Notes under the pieces: generated by a model
Database searches by the model: none
Seen by the model: the letters and a program-made list of their open reading frames with translations, nothing else
What the model was told of the DNA's origin: nothing
Position numbers and translations under genes: made by a program
Assembly: GCA_023052935.1 (NCBI GenBank)
Contig: CM041293.1
Coordinates: 151,093,474 to 151,157,473 of the forward strand
DNA length: 64,000 bases
Direction of reading: 5' to 3'
Source: Piezodorus guildinii
Lineage: Eukaryota; Arthropoda; Insecta; Hemiptera; Pentatomidae
Shown: positions 10,019 through 18,423 of the stretch, one piece after another
Position numbering within the stretch: the first letter of the stretch is position 1
How the letters are laid out: every line of letters begins with the position of its first letter

Positions 10019-12401
10019 ATACATATATATTCCTAGTTATCTCACCTATTGTATAGCCATACGCGGTGAGTACGAAAGACTAATGCCATAGTTAAACACC
10101 CTCTCCACCCCTCCACACGCGCCGGCAACACGAAGCGAACTAGTAACGTAACACTACTTCACGCGATTTATTTCGCTTGGCCACTCCGATCCTCTCAAAA
10201 TTATGAGTATATTTCTACTTAAGGCTACTTTAGAAAGAAAACAGTTTTCTTTTTTGGAACGTTGACTATGAATGTTGAATAACGTTTCTTTCAATGTCTT
10301 CTCAGTAACCCCTTGATATAGGAGTATCGTTACATTTTCTGTCCTTACATCATCTAAATAGTGAAGATATTGGTTGAATAATCCTCAAAATTCAACAAAA
10401 TACACACATATATATATATAGTTTAGTTTTCATGAGTTTTTTTTACTAATTTTTTCACTATTCAGTAGATATGTCGTAACTATATATATATATATATATA
10501 TATAATAAATATATAAACGAAACAATATATAAAAATCAGTACATTTAATATTATGTTTCTTTTTTCATCATCCTTAGATGGGGATGGAAACTGCCTTCAC
10601 CCGACATGCTGATTTCACTAAGATGACTAATTCTTCCGTTTCTGTCACTAATGTAATACAAAAAGCTATGATCATGGTAAACGAAAAAGGTGCCCGAGCA
10701 GCAGCAGGTTCAGGTACGTCTATTTCTACATCATAAAGAATTTTACATATAATAATTAAAGGAAACAAACCACCCACATTCAATGCTCAATTCTTCAATC
10801 CTTCTGGGACAAAAAATTATTAATTTTTTTAAGATACATCTCTTTCGTTCTCAAACTCTCCAATCCCACATCAGAGACCTTGAGGTATGGTGTCAGAATC
10901 GGCGAATTAAAATAAATTCCAACAAATCCCACCAAATAACCATTACCCTTCGTCGTAAACCTATGACATCCTACCCTACAGTATCCTTTAATAATATCGC
11001 GCTTGTTCCAGTTGAACAGATACCGCTACCTTGGACTTCTACTTGACAAACGGCTAACATGGAATCCCCATACTAGACTGAAACGACAAGAAACAGCTCG
11101 CCGCTTTCGGTTACTTCAACACTTACTAGACAGACCCTTTAACCTCCACTTAACTACAAAAGGCTCATCTACATGACCATCATAAGACCTATCTGGACTT
11201 ACGGAGTTGAGCTATGGGGCTCCATTAAACCGTCAAATTCTTCCCGTTTTCAATCCAAAATCCTCGGAAAATCCCCAACGCACCATATTTTGTCACGAAT
11301 AAGCTCACCCATAAAGACCTTAATATTGCCTTTGTAGCTGATTTGGCCCGAACTAGGTACCAATCCTGACAAACTCCACTCCACTAGTTTCAATCCTTGC
11401 TTTCCTCTTCCATTCCTGACAATCCTCCGAGGCGTCTAAAAAGAGGATAGCCTCGAGACCTTCTAGTTTAAAATATTTTTAGAGCACTACCGAAGGCTCT
11501 ACATGTCTTGTTCATGTATACTTTTCTTTTAGCCTATTTCCTAGATGTGTTGTACAATACAGTGGTAAATATCAATAAATAATTTTAAAGAAAACTTATA
11601 TTACCAGTAATTTAATACAAGAGATCGACACGAGTTATCAATTTTAAGAGATTCCTTTTGGAATTTTAACAGACATTCGTCACCCTTTAACGTTATTATG
11701 TTTAAATATTAATTTTAATGACTCAATTCATATCTAGATTTCTTCCGCCATCGCGTTTTTAATCTCTAGATTTTATATACTAGTAAAAATCATATGTATA
11801 TCATATGTAATATTAATGTAAATGTAGTAAAATTGTAACAATCTTTAAATATAAGAATTTGTAAATAACTTATGTATAAAGTGTAACTAAGCCGCTAATG
11901 ATCCGCTTGGGTAGATGCGGAATATTATAAAATAAATACATAACATATGAACTATGTGGCTCGTCCGACTTCATGACATTACTAAACCCTTCTAATATTA
12001 AATAATTGGCAGTCATTTTATGACTAAAAAGAGCGTCGTTGTCTGGTGGGTAGAGCACTAGTCTACTGTTATCAGGTTCGGACCCCGGCCAAAGCAGAAT
12101 ATATATATTTTTTTTTTTTCACAATAAAAAAGCACTCCTTAACTTCCTTTCCTTACACATTTATTTTTCTGCAAAATCTATTACATAATTTTTTTTTTTT
12201 GTTTTTTATTATTAATGATGATTTTATGACGTTTTGCTAAACACTGTATTTATATTTTCAAATAAAAATTTATTTATTTTTTCAGGTATTGTCATAAGTG
12301 CAAAAACTTTACCACCTCAAATGATTTGCGACAGGCCATTTCTGTTTTTGATCCTGAAAGGAGATACAATTTTATTTATTGGTAATTTGCGAACACCATA
12401 A
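1757..12401 (+). CDS. Secreted serpin, seven exons, first exon not found
   Basis: Joining 1757-1857, 1922-2113, 2944-3154, 7437-7654, 7758-7940, 10578-10713 and 12286-12401 gives one continuous frame of 384 residues plus TAA; all introns are GT-AG. Serpins inhibit serine proteases by a suicide conformational change. Visible signatures in order: hydrophobic signal-peptide end; NTIVSPIAL (helix B); INKWV..RTDGEI (helix F region); MVSGTVFKGVWKHKF (strand 3A); VVELPY; VDVYVPKFKI; the hinge VNEKGARAAAGSG; and C-terminal DRPFLFLI...ILFIGNL. Spacing from the hinge Gly and to the distal PF puts P1 at Lys (SAK-T), so a trypsin-like target is predicted. P14 is Ala instead of the usual Thr/Ser, and P13 is Arg. 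N-glycosylation sites NGT, NRT and NSS suggest secretion. Length matches the family. No frameshift or stop is seen, so the gene looks functional. Confidence 0.93.
1922..2113 (+). CDS. Serpin exon: helices B to D
   Basis: Phase 0 on both sides, 64 codons. It contains SSGNTIVSPIALQLLLDIL and GANGTTADEIAQVL, the strongly conserved serpin NxxxSPxS-like and GAxGxTxxEI blocks. The preceding intron (1858-1921) is only 64 bp, and the donor after AACAAG is GTAAGG. Confidence 0.92.
2165..2900 (-). mobile_element. Tc1-like DNA transposon, degenerate, in serpin intron
   Basis: Imperfect terminal inverted repeats bound the element: TATACACTTACTCAAAAAAG near 2165 and AACCTTTTTGAGTGAGTGTA ending near 2897, flanked by TA. 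Inside, on the minus strand at 2655-2446, is a helix-turn-helix remnant (SLTIRKIAYLLNTSHATVQYVLKRH then SLEDR) like the N-terminal DNA-binding region of Tc1 transposases. The catalytic domain is absent, so this is an internally deleted, non-autonomous copy. A related copy lies at 12737-13602. Confidence 0.8.
2446..2655 (-). pseudogene. Tc1-type transposase HTH fragment
   Basis: A 69-residue open piece holds the paired-like helix-turn-helix (LTIRKIAYLL, then TVQYVLKRH) and the SLEDR..AGR linker typical of Tc1-family transposases. It has no DDE residues. It is the only coding remnant of the surrounding element. Confidence 0.7.
2944..3154 (+). CDS. Serpin exon: helices D to F
   Basis: Acceptor TTCCAG, donor GAAG|GTATGA; it ends in phase 1. 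It encodes AATIAIDQSF (strand 2A region), NDINKWVLNRTDGEIKTLLP (helix F and the following turn, conserved in serpins as xIN.WV...T.G.I) and splits the codon of the next Gly. Confidence 0.92.
3495..3975 (-). mobile_element. 5'-truncated Jockey-type retrotransposon with poly(A) and target duplication
   Basis: On the minus strand the insert runs from RT sequence containing ATYADDTAII (about 3960-3930) through a thumb-like block (NWCKKWKLKINHDKS) to a 47-base poly(A) seen as T at 3495-3541. It is flanked by a perfect 14-bp direct repeat, AAAAACAGCAAGTT, at 3481-3494 and 3976-3989. Compared with the other Jockey pieces, the region between LPQPN and RRRLKRSW is internally deleted. This is a clean target-primed insertion in serpin intron 3. 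Confidence 0.85.
4325..4680 (-). pseudogene. Internally deleted mariner transposase remnant
   Basis: The minus strand near 4640-4510 reads HFRHIILFFLKQGKNASQTA, the mariner N-terminal helix-turn-helix. It is joined to RWERVIANGGNYIVD near 4455-4410, the usual mariner C-terminus. The catalytic core between them is missing. Terminal repeats are not obvious. The piece sits inside the Helitron at 4248-5941. Confidence 0.65.
4690..4860 (-). pseudogene. Helitron helicase C-terminal fragment
   Basis: The minus strand reads IPTIPNDSP, a stop, then NFKIIQRPVKLTFVVTINKS and HGQTFKHVAID. The block RPVKLxFxxTINKSxGQT is the conserved late motif of Pif1-like Helitron helicases. One in-frame stop shows that it is dead. 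Confidence 0.75.
4862..5757 (-). repeat. Main interspersed repeat (HINE-like), copy 1
   Basis: Complete copy, reverse orientation. One end is TTTTACTTTCACTTACTATA with a palindromic ATATATAGTAAG segment; the other is GGTAAGTGAAAGTCGTGTGT...CCAGATT. It contains a GT microsatellite at about 4990-5037. The inverted ACTTTCACTTAC motifs lie 3-4 bp from one end and about 20 bp from the other. No coding capacity. Confidence 0.8.
5942..6345. other. Serpin intron sequence, no recognised feature
   Basis: AT-rich non-coding sequence. The GACACCTGAGTCACAG stretch near 5970 is a short imperfect palindrome. I see no further structure. Confidence 0.4.
6346..6705 (+). pseudogene. Jockey-type RT C-terminal remnant
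   Basis: In broken frames the plus strand reads NNRLKLLLSTSALLKLKQRL, then LEPIWTTRSQTYAIAKKTHL, then QILGFTTNTH and LDTDSHLPPFDEHIQ. This order (LLxPIWTYGxxLWG-like, then KxLR, then DLxLPxVxxEI) is the thumb-to-C-terminus signature of Jockey-group RTs. Several stops and frameshifts. Confidence 0.55.
6711..6935 (-). mobile_element. tRNA-derived SINE, family A
   Basis: The minus strand begins GGGGGGTAGCTGAGTTGGCT, an RNA polymerase III A-box, and has GTTCGAATCTC as B-box. Then come the family body (ATATCTCGGCATTTAT, CCCCGTATAGCCTTC) and an A-rich tail at 6711-6730. It is collinear with the copy at 50085-50323. It directly abuts the SINE at 6938-7138. Confidence 0.8.
6938..7138 (-). mobile_element. 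tRNA-derived SINE, family B
   Basis: The minus strand starts GAGCCCGTGGCTGAGTGGCT and carries GAGTTCGAATCCC: A- and B-boxes of a tRNA-like head. A non-tRNA body follows. The head folds like a class II tRNA only loosely and is not a tRNA gene, because the sequence continues through the 3' end into SINE body. Only one copy is seen in this window. Confidence 0.65.
7437..7654 (+). CDS. Serpin exon: strand 3A to strand 3B region
   Basis: Acceptor TTTTTAG, donor ACA|GTAAAC. It completes the split Gly codon, then encodes DASTEAVMVSGTVFKGVWKH (breach region, with the FKGxW signature), a glycosylation site NGT, KMMGQTGGRFRYMW and VVELPYT. Confidence 0.93.
7758..7940 (+). CDS. Serpin exon: s2C/helix H to strand 6A
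   Basis: Phase 0 at both ends, 61 codons. DFRMIIILPENVELDELES is the conserved MxIxLP strand. VDVYVPKFKIKKSIKLANTL is the PKFKxxxxxxL block that precedes the shutter region. The intron before it is only 103 bp, and the donor is GTATGC. Confidence 0.93.
8712..9833 (-). mobile_element. 5'-truncated CR1/L2-like retrotransposon
   Basis: The element's 3' end is the GAATA pentamer run (TTCTA on the sense strand) at 8712-8732, the same tail as the long copy at 29142. The interior is the 3' UTR and the last 247 codons of ORF2. It has no poly(A), as expected for CR1/L2-type elements. The host repeat is split between ATAATATA and TACCGTTGG. Confidence 0.85.
9057..9800 (-). pseudogene. CR1-like ORF2 C-terminal part (RT thumb and tail)
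   Basis: 247 open codons with VKNLGITIDQTLSWKPHIAQ (RT motif E/thumb), SALIFPHFDYCCLVYGGL and a C-terminus through SSNFWNSLPTHIRH to a natural stop. The catalytic YADD is not included because the copy is 5'-truncated. It is undisrupted, so the insertion is fairly young. It also supplies the intact C-terminal frame missing from the 29142-33721 copy. Confidence 0.85.
9946..10577. repeat. AT microsatellites and unassigned intron sequence
   Basis: TA dinucleotide runs fill about 9951-10030 and recur near 10408-10422 and 10481-10505. Between them 10080-10200 is unusually GC-rich for the window (CACCCTCTCCACCCCTCC, ACGCGCCGGC) but shows no open frame or repeat partner here. All of it is serpin intron 5. 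Confidence 0.6.
10578..10713 (+). CDS. Serpin exon: shutter and reactive-loop hinge
   Basis: Acceptor CCTTAG, donor TCAG|GTACGT. It encodes MGMETAFTRHADFTKMT (the conserved LGMxxAF...ADFSGMT block), then VIQKAMIMVNEKGARAAAGS, strand 5A running into the reactive-loop hinge (E17, G15, small residues at P12-P8). It ends inside the loop in phase 1, so scissile-bond residues come from the next exon. Confidence 0.93.
10840..11592 (+). pseudogene. Jockey-type RT 3' fragment in serpin intron 6
   Basis: With a few frame changes the plus strand reads SHIRDLEVWCQNRRIKINSN, then PVEQIRYLGLLLDKRLTWNP, then LIYMTIIRPIWTYGVELWGS. This is the RT palm end and thumb of Jockey-group elements. The 3' end is marked by AATATCAATAAATAATTTTA around 11568. 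Related pieces lie at 27025-27865, 39745-40060 and 50920-51180. Confidence 0.75.
11593..12020. other. Serpin intron sequence, no recognised feature
   Basis: AT-rich sequence without a supported repeat or open frame. Confidence 0.4.
12028..12240 (+). repeat. tRNA-like sequence plus Penelope-like fragment
   Basis: 12028-12095 resembles a tRNA gene body (TGGTGGGTAGAGCAC as A-box, AGGTTCGGACCCC as B-box), probably a SINE head. The following 12118-12195 (CACTCCTTAACTTCC, then TTACACATTTATTTTTCTGC) is nearly the same as the arm of the inverted-repeat element at 37881-38141. I do not call a functional tRNA. Confidence 0.5.
12286..12401 (+). CDS. Serpin last exon: reactive site and C-terminus
   Basis: Acceptor TTTTCAG. 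It completes Gly at P7 and encodes IVISAK (P6-P1), TLPPQM (P1' side), CDRPFLFLIL (strand 4B) and ILFIGNLRTP, ending TAA at 12399-12401. The 13 residues from P1 Lys to the PF phenylalanine match the usual serpin spacing, which supports the P1 assignment. Confidence 0.93.
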
Positions 12402-12413
12402 CTTAAATATAAC

Positions 12414-12419
12414 AATAAA
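12414..12419 (+). terminator. Serpin polyadenylation signal AATAAA
   Basis: AATAAA lies 13 bp after the serpin stop codon. A second candidate, ATTAAA, follows directly at about 12422. This implies a very short 3' UTR. Confidence 0.6.
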
Positions 12420-12736
12420 CTATTAAAATATGATCTAATTAATTTTATTCCACTTCAAATTTCATAAATAACATATTCATTCTGAATCATTGATCTTACT
12501 TTTTATAACCTTTTATAACTATGAGCTATACATTATCAAGAGCATCTTATAAAATCTAAACAACAAATAGACTGTTTAAGAGCTGCCAAAGAATTAATCT
12601 AAAAATTATTTAATGAATGGCTGATATAATTTAACGATTATACAAAGTCATTTTATAGAATGATAAGTAAACTATTGTAAAATATTAATTTAGAATAAAA
12701 TCTTAAAAAGTTTATGTTTTTTTTATTCCTTATTGA

Positions 12737-13602
12737 TATACACATACTCACAAAAGTTTCCATACACCTATAAATGAATTCTTAGTTTTAAAAGCTGAGG
12801 TTGATTTTCTCCACACTTTTGACCTTCCATCTGGCCCAAAAATATTAAATTTGGATTCCTAAGGGAATATATACCGTTTCCAGACATTTTTGGGTTTATT
12901 TACAGCTACCTAGTAAATTACAGCCGCTTCTTCTGGTTTAACTGATGATTACTGATGAAGGGCTCTCTTCTTGCGACTTGACCGCTGTATCCTTCCATTC
13001 TTAGAATATTTTTGACGGTTCTGGGTGGACTTTAATCCCATAGTACCTATTTATTATGATGGCAATTGAGGTGTCGGTAGTGTGAGGATTTGCATAGACT
13101 TCTGAGTGGTCCCTGGATGATGGCTCGTCCCTGGCTGGCTATTCTCCAGTCTCCTGTCTTTAAGGACGTGGTTTATCCTCTAAAGATTTTAATTCTCCAC
13201 GTCTTTGCAGTCCATAGTGTACTTCAGCTATAAGACCTGCGAACCATGAGCTCTATCGATTCAAGAAAACGCACAAATTAAAATAAATCAGTTTCCCAGG
13301 CCCAAATAAAGTTAATACTGAACTAAGATTTGATTACCGAGATCAATTTATACATATAACACTGGAAATACGGTGATAGTACAACAAATATTATTAATAT
13401 TGAAAGTGTGTGGAAACTTTTTTGACCTACCATTAACAAATTACATTCTCCCTCGTTTTATATTAATGATGAAATGAATATATTTTTTTAATCTAATATT
13501 AGCATTAATGATTTGTACTTAAGGAAATTGTTAAGTTGAAAATAAATAGCTATGCAAAATAAAAACATGCTGTACGGAAACTTTTATGAGTGAGTGTATA
13601 CA
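12737..13602 (-). mobile_element. Tc1-like element, second copy, downstream of serpin
   Basis: Ends are TATACACATACTCACAAAAG and CTTTTATGAGTGAGTGTATA, matching the copy at 2165-2900. The interior is collinear with it (TTAGTTTTAAAAGCTGAGG, CCACACTTTTGACC, the HTH-encoding block near 13060-13250), but the reading frame is broken. It is longer than the first copy because the stretch near 13400-13550 is retained. Confidence 0.8.
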
Positions 13603-14025
13603 TTAATTAAAGGTGCCCTATGACAAACAAAAAAAGAAATATGCTATGTTAAATTCATTAATAACTTTCATGGTCACTATAAACTAAAAAAATAACCATT
13701 TATTAATTTTGACCATGAAAGTATGCCATATTATATTTAATAAAAAGAATTGTTATAGGTTAGGTTACTTGTTTTTCCTAGGCGATCGACAGCAAGGTCA
13801 TTACGCCCTTTCATTATTTAACTTCTTATGTAATTTTGATTTTTTGACTTATGTTTTAACATCAAGGTACTTAAATTTCTTATTTTGCTTTGCTATTTTA
13901 ATTGTATACATTTGTCTTCTTACTATTTCACATCTTATTTATTTATTTAACTTAAATAATATATACATTATAAATACAATTTTCAAACTAACTAGCATTT
14001 ATCTTAAGACAGTATTGTAGAGAAC
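13603..14025. other. Non-coding sequence with a 13-bp hairpin
   Basis: ACTTTCATGGTCA at 13666-13678 is the exact inverse complement of TGACCATGAAAGT at 13710-13722, giving a perfect 13-bp stem with a 31-base loop. It could be the core of a small inverted-repeat element. The 103-codon open stretch after it has no recognisable domain. Confidence 0.5.
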
Positions 14026-14370
14026 TTTTTTTTTTATTTATTTATTTTTTTTTATTAAATATAATTTTTTTTTTTTTTTAAACAATATTGTGATCTCTCT
14101 TTTTTTTTTTTTTTCAATTATTATTGATATTGTTTTCATTAAAAATTTGATTGGTTAAACTTTTACTTTCTTTCTTTTAAATTTTTTTTTTTTTTTTTTT
14201 ATTTTTTTTTATTTTATTTTATTTATTTATTTATTTTTTTTTTTTTTTATTTTTTTTTTATTTTATTTTTTTTTATTTATTTATTTATTTTTTTTTTTAC
14301 ATATTTTTTGTATAGGTTTACATCATTGCCTTAGAATCTATTTTATATAATTAAACGGTTACTGTTAGAT

Positions 14371-17300
14371 TTACATTTTTTGGTATAATTGTGTATCTTT
14401 TAACAGTTTTATGACGCTGTCACTTGATTCTTTTGAATCTTTTAGAGCTAATTCTATGAAACGAGGTATTTTATAATATACGAAAGCTTCCTGGTATACT
14501 GGACAATTCTCAATAATATGTTGTACTGTAAGAGGTAATTGACACACTTCGCAGTTCGGTCGATTTTCTTTAGTAATTAAGAATTTGTGGGTTAAATTGG
14601 TGTGACCGATTCTTATTCTTGTTAAAACCACCTCTTCCCTTCGGTTTCCTCTGACGGAACTTATCCATTTTTTTGTTGTCTTTTTGACATTTCTTAATTT
14701 GTTTGTCAAAGGAGTATCATTCCAAGCCAATTCCCAGCTTTTCAGGACTCTATCTTTTAGATATGCTTTGACGTCATTAGGCTCGTATACATGGAGTGGT
14801 GAAATGTTGAGATGAGCTGCTTCTTTTGCTGCTTTATCAGCTGCCTCATTGCCTGGTATTCCGGAATGTCCTGGTGTCCAGAGGAAATTTACCGTTTTAT
14901 CTAGATCGTTGAGGGTTTCTAAATAATTGTTTATTTTATTTAGGATAGTTCCAGTTTTATTGATGTTTACAATACTCTGAAGTGCCGATAAGGAATCTGT
15001 GCATATTAATGTTTTTGAATGATTACCTTCTATGGCTAGATGAAGCGCTGTGGCAATCGCCTGCAGTTCTGCAGTATGGATCGTGGAATATGGGGGTAAT
15101 TTATATTTAATCGCTATTCCACTTTTTATGACGGCAAAACCAACAAACTCTCTTTGCTTAGATCCATCAGTGAATATTATTTCATGTCCAGAATATTTTT
15201 GAGAAATTTTTTGGAATTTATATTTATTGGAACCAGGTCCTATACCTTTAAAAGTTAAATCTATTTTTATGGGTTGGTATTTCCATGGAGGAGATCTAAC
15301 GGTTGGCTCAGCAGGACCTATAGGCAGGTCGAGAATATCTCTAACGAGTTCAATATGTCGTACACCTAATGGAGCAGTTTTTGTTGGGTTAATTTCATAG
15401 TTCCTGATGCAACGGGGATTAAATATATAGGAATAAGCAGGGTTTGTTTTTTGAACTTTAATCTTGGCGATATAGTTGTTAGTCAGTTCTTGTCTTCGGT
15501 AAGCCATAGGAGTTATGGAGGCCTCCGCACAGAGACTTTCTATTGGACTCGTCCTAAAAGCTCCTGTAGCAAGCCTGATTCCAGTGTGGTGTATTGAATC
15601 TAAGGGTTGAAGGCTATTTCTTTTAGCAGAGGAATATAGCATACAGCCGTATTCCATCTTAGGTCGAACAACACTAGTATAGACCATCAGCATTGACTTT
15701 CGATCAGCACCCCAGTATGTTTTGGCTAGTATCTTCATCAATTGCAACCGCTTTGAACATTCATCTCGCAAATATTTTATATGGCTAACCCATGTTAATT
15801 TATTGTCCAATACCATGCCGAGGAATCTGATGTTTTCACCAAACGTCAGGGTTTTTCCATACATAGAGAGCTGAGGAATAGCGCTTGGAGTCCTTTTTCT
15901 TGAAAACAATACTCCTCTAGTCTTTTCTATTGAGAACCGGAGATTTCTACTCTCAGACCAAGCTTGGAGGTGGTTCAACAGGCGCTGTAGTGTTCTGCAC
16001 ATCCACTCGTAGTTGCTAAACCTTAAAAATATAGCCAAGTCATCAACATACAGAAATGCTTTGACTGAGCTTGGTATTACGCTGACGATTGAGTTGATTG
16101 CAATAGCGAACAACGTACAACTCAATACACTTCCTTGTGGGATGCCTTTAGATATCTCTTTTCGACTAGAGATTGATTGGCCAACTCTCACTCTAATATA
16201 TCTTTTCATTAAGAAGCTTTGTATGAACTTAGGCATAGCTCCTCTGAAGCCCCACTCATATAATGTTTTCAGGATTGTTTCCCTATCTATAGTGTCGTAT
16301 GCCTTTTCCATGTCGAAAAAGACCCCTACTGCTTCTTTTTTCTCTATAAAAGTGTCGAGAATCTCGGCTTCCACAGTCACAAGTTGGTCCATTGTGGATC
16401 TACTTTTTCTGAATCCGCATTGAATAGGAGTTAGGAGGTTAAATTTTTCAATCATCCACATCAATCGTCTATTGACCATTTTCTCTAGCAGTTTAGACAA
16501 ACAACTAGTAAGCGATATTGGTCGGTAACTATTGGGTTGGAACTTATTTTTTCCTGGTTTCAGCACTGGGACAACTATTGATTCTCGCCAGGCCTGAGGG
16601 TATGTAGCGGTTTCCCAAATTCTATTAAATATTTTCAAGAGTTCATTATTTATTCTAGGAGAGAAATGTTTTATCATCATATTGTGAACTTGATCTATTC
16701 CTGGAGAAGAACATTTAGTTTCGTCAATTGCAGCTTTTAGCTCCCAGATCGTGAAAGGTCGATTATAGTCCTGCAGGGATATGCTATCCTGTGTAGGCGA
16801 AGTAAAATCTAATTCTTGGGGGTCATTATTTCGATTTTGATTGTTATCACAATTTGAAATGGCTGCGAAATGAAGCGCTAGACTTTCCGCTGTTATTTGT
16901 GGGTCTGATATTATTTCATTTTGGATTTTTAGGGATAGGGTTGCAGTATTGTTATTACCAGATATGCTATGGATTTTTTGCCAAATTTTTTTCATGGGAG
17001 TGTTGCTATTTATTGATTCCACATATGAAATCCAGGATTCTTTCTTTTTCTTTTTAACTAGATTTCGGACTAGAGCTTTTTGTTTTTTGTATCGTAATAA
17101 GTTTTCTTTATTTGGATTTCGCTGAAAATCTTTAAGGGCTTTATTTTTTTTGGTAATGTATTTCCGACATTCTTCGTCGAACCATGGAGTATAGTTTTTT
17201 TGTGGATTACCTTTTGTTTTTGGAATGGTTAGGAGAGCTGATTGTATAATCTTATGCGTGAAATTTAGGGTTAATTCATCTATGCTATCTGAATGATACG

Positions 17301-18039
17301 GTGCTGAATTGTTTATTTTGTCTTCAAATTCTTCCCAATTGGCTTTTTCGATAATCCATCTTTGATGCTTTTTGCTCTTAGGTATTTCGGAATAGAATCG
17401 CAATAATGTCGGAAAATGGTCACTCCCATATTGGTCTCTACAAACATCCCAGGTCACGTGCGTATAAAGGGTAGGTGAGATAAAGGTTAAGTCTATCGCA
17501 GATGTGGATCCTGATCGTGGGCAGATGTAGGTGGCTTCTCCTGTGTTCAGAAGAAGTGAGTCCGTACTGTCGAAAATCCTACGGATGATGTTTCCCCTCG
17601 TGTTTGTTGTTGGGCTCCAAGTGTGATGTGATCCATTCATATCTCCTACGACAATGTAAGGGGAAGAAAGACCAGAAACAAGTTGTGTGAGAGCCAGTTC
17701 ATTGATCGTTTCTGTCGGTGGTAAGTATATATTGCAAATCGTCACATCGAAGTTAAGCTTCACTCTTACCACTATTGCTTGTAAGGGAGTTCGAACATCA
17801 AGTTTTTCCGAGTATAGGTCATTTTTAACTGCAATAGCAACTCCTCCGTGAGCTCGTCCTTGTTCTCTTATCTCTTTGTCTTTTCTGTATACTTCATAGT
17901 CTTTTATGTTCAGGTTTCGTTCGGGAACAAGTTTTGTTTCCTGTAGGCAGAGTACAGCTGGATTGATGTCTTCTAGAAGTATCTTCATTTCCTCAAACTG
18001 CGTTCTTATGCCATTACAATTCCAGCTAATAATTGTCAT
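14371..18039 (-). CDS. ORF2: endonuclease, reverse transcriptase, RNase H
   Basis: 1222 uninterrupted codons. Residues 1-225 are an apurinic-type endonuclease (SWNCNG, QETK, GDMNGSHHTWS near 133, SDHFP near 206), which nicks target DNA. The RT spans about 430-730, with FFDMEKAYD near 578, GIPQGSVLS and the catalytic FLYVDD near 665. RNase H spans about 945-1070, with catalytic acidic residues in FTDGSK (956), AELQA, CTDSLS (1016) and GNEAADKAA (1063). A zinc-knuckle-like CEVC...H....C lies near 1165. All catalytic residues are present, so the enzyme could be active. The gene lies downstream of the ORF1 of the same element. A strong candidate for a recently mobile source copy. Confidence 0.93.
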   Translation of the reverse strand: MTIISWNCNGIRTQFEEMKILLEDINPAVLCLQETKLVPERNLNIKDYEVYRKDKEIREQGRAHGGVAIAVKNDLYSEKLDVRTPLQAIVVRVKLNFDVTICNIYLPPTETINELALTQLVSGLSSPYIVVGDMNGSHHTWSPTTNTRGNIIRRIFDSTDSLLLNTGEATYICPRSGSTSAIDLTFISPTLYTHVTWDVCRDQYGSDHFPTLLRFYSEIPKSKKHQRWIIEKANWEEFEDKINNSAPYHSDSIDELTLNFTHKIIQSALLTIPKTKGNPQKNYTPWFDEECRKYITKKNKALKDFQRNPNKENLLRYKKQKALVRNLVKKKKKESWISYVESINSNTPMKKIWQKIHSISGNNNTATLSLKIQNEIISDPQITAESLALHFAAISNCDNNQNRNNDPQELDFTSPTQDSISLQDYNRPFTIWELKAAIDETKCSSPGIDQVHNMMIKHFSPRINNELLKIFNRIWETATYPQAWRESIVVPVLKPGKNKFQPNSYRPISLTSCLSKLLEKMVNRRLMWMIEKFNLLTPIQCGFRKSRSTMDQLVTVEAEILDTFIEKKEAVGVFFDMEKAYDTIDRETILKTLYEWGFRGAMPKFIQSFLMKRYIRVRVGQSISSRKEISKGIPQGSVLSCTLFAIAINSIVSVIPSSVKAFLYVDDLAIFLRFSNYEWMCRTLQRLLNHLQAWSESRNLRFSIEKTRGVLFSRKRTPSAIPQLSMYGKTLTFGENIRFLGMVLDNKLTWVSHIKYLRDECSKRLQLMKILAKTYWGADRKSMLMVYTSVVRPKMEYGCMLYSSAKRNSLQPLDSIHHTGIRLATGAFRTSPIESLCAEASITPMAYRRQELTNNYIAKIKVQKTNPAYSYIFNPRCIRNYEINPTKTAPLGVRHIELVRDILDLPIGPAEPTVRSPPWKYQPIKIDLTFKGIGPGSNKYKFQKISQKYSGHEIIFTDGSKQREFVGFAVIKSGIAIKYKLPPYSTIHTAELQAIATALHLAIEGNHSKTLICTDSLSALQSIVNINKTGTILNKINNYLETLNDLDKTVNFLWTPGHSGIPGNEAADKAAKEAAHLNISPLHVYEPNDVKAYLKDRVLKSWELAWNDTPLTNKLRNVKKTTKKWISSVRGNRREEVVLTRIRIGHTNLTHKFLITKENRPNCEVCQLPLTVQHIIENCPVYQEAFVYYKIPRFIELALKDSKESSDSVIKLLKDTQLYQKM

Positions 18040-18423
18040 GGTATCAAGAACATTGTGTGAGACCTACTGTTGTTAGTTGCTTTATTTTCAAACTTAAGAT
18101 ACCCAATATTAATGGTAATTATAATATAGCATACTATAACTAAGTAAGCAAAATAAGAAATTTTTATTATATTTTTAAGACATATTAAAATAGGTAAGGG
18201 CAACTTTCTTTTAAATAGGAATAGAATTTTTACTGTCTTGTAGAAATTTGTGATTATTGTTATTATATTAATTGACATAAGTATAATGTAAATATACCTT
18301 TTATTAAGAATTGACTTATTTATGTAGTGAAGTGGTGTAACTGTTTTGTAATATTTGTTTATGTCAACTATTGTTAGATTAGATCTATAATACATTATTA
18401 TTTATTTATTATTATAGCTTTAT
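18040..18423 (-). other. Spacer between ORF1 and ORF2 of I-like element
   Basis: Very AT-rich, about 384 bp. One open stretch of 119 codons has no recognisable domain and a hydrophobic, low-complexity composition. I regard it as non-coding. Confidence 0.5.

Noticed and set aside
13709..14020. 103-codon hydrophobic frame as membrane protein
   Set aside because: It lies in T-rich sequence next to the I-like element's tail; no domain, promoter or splice support.
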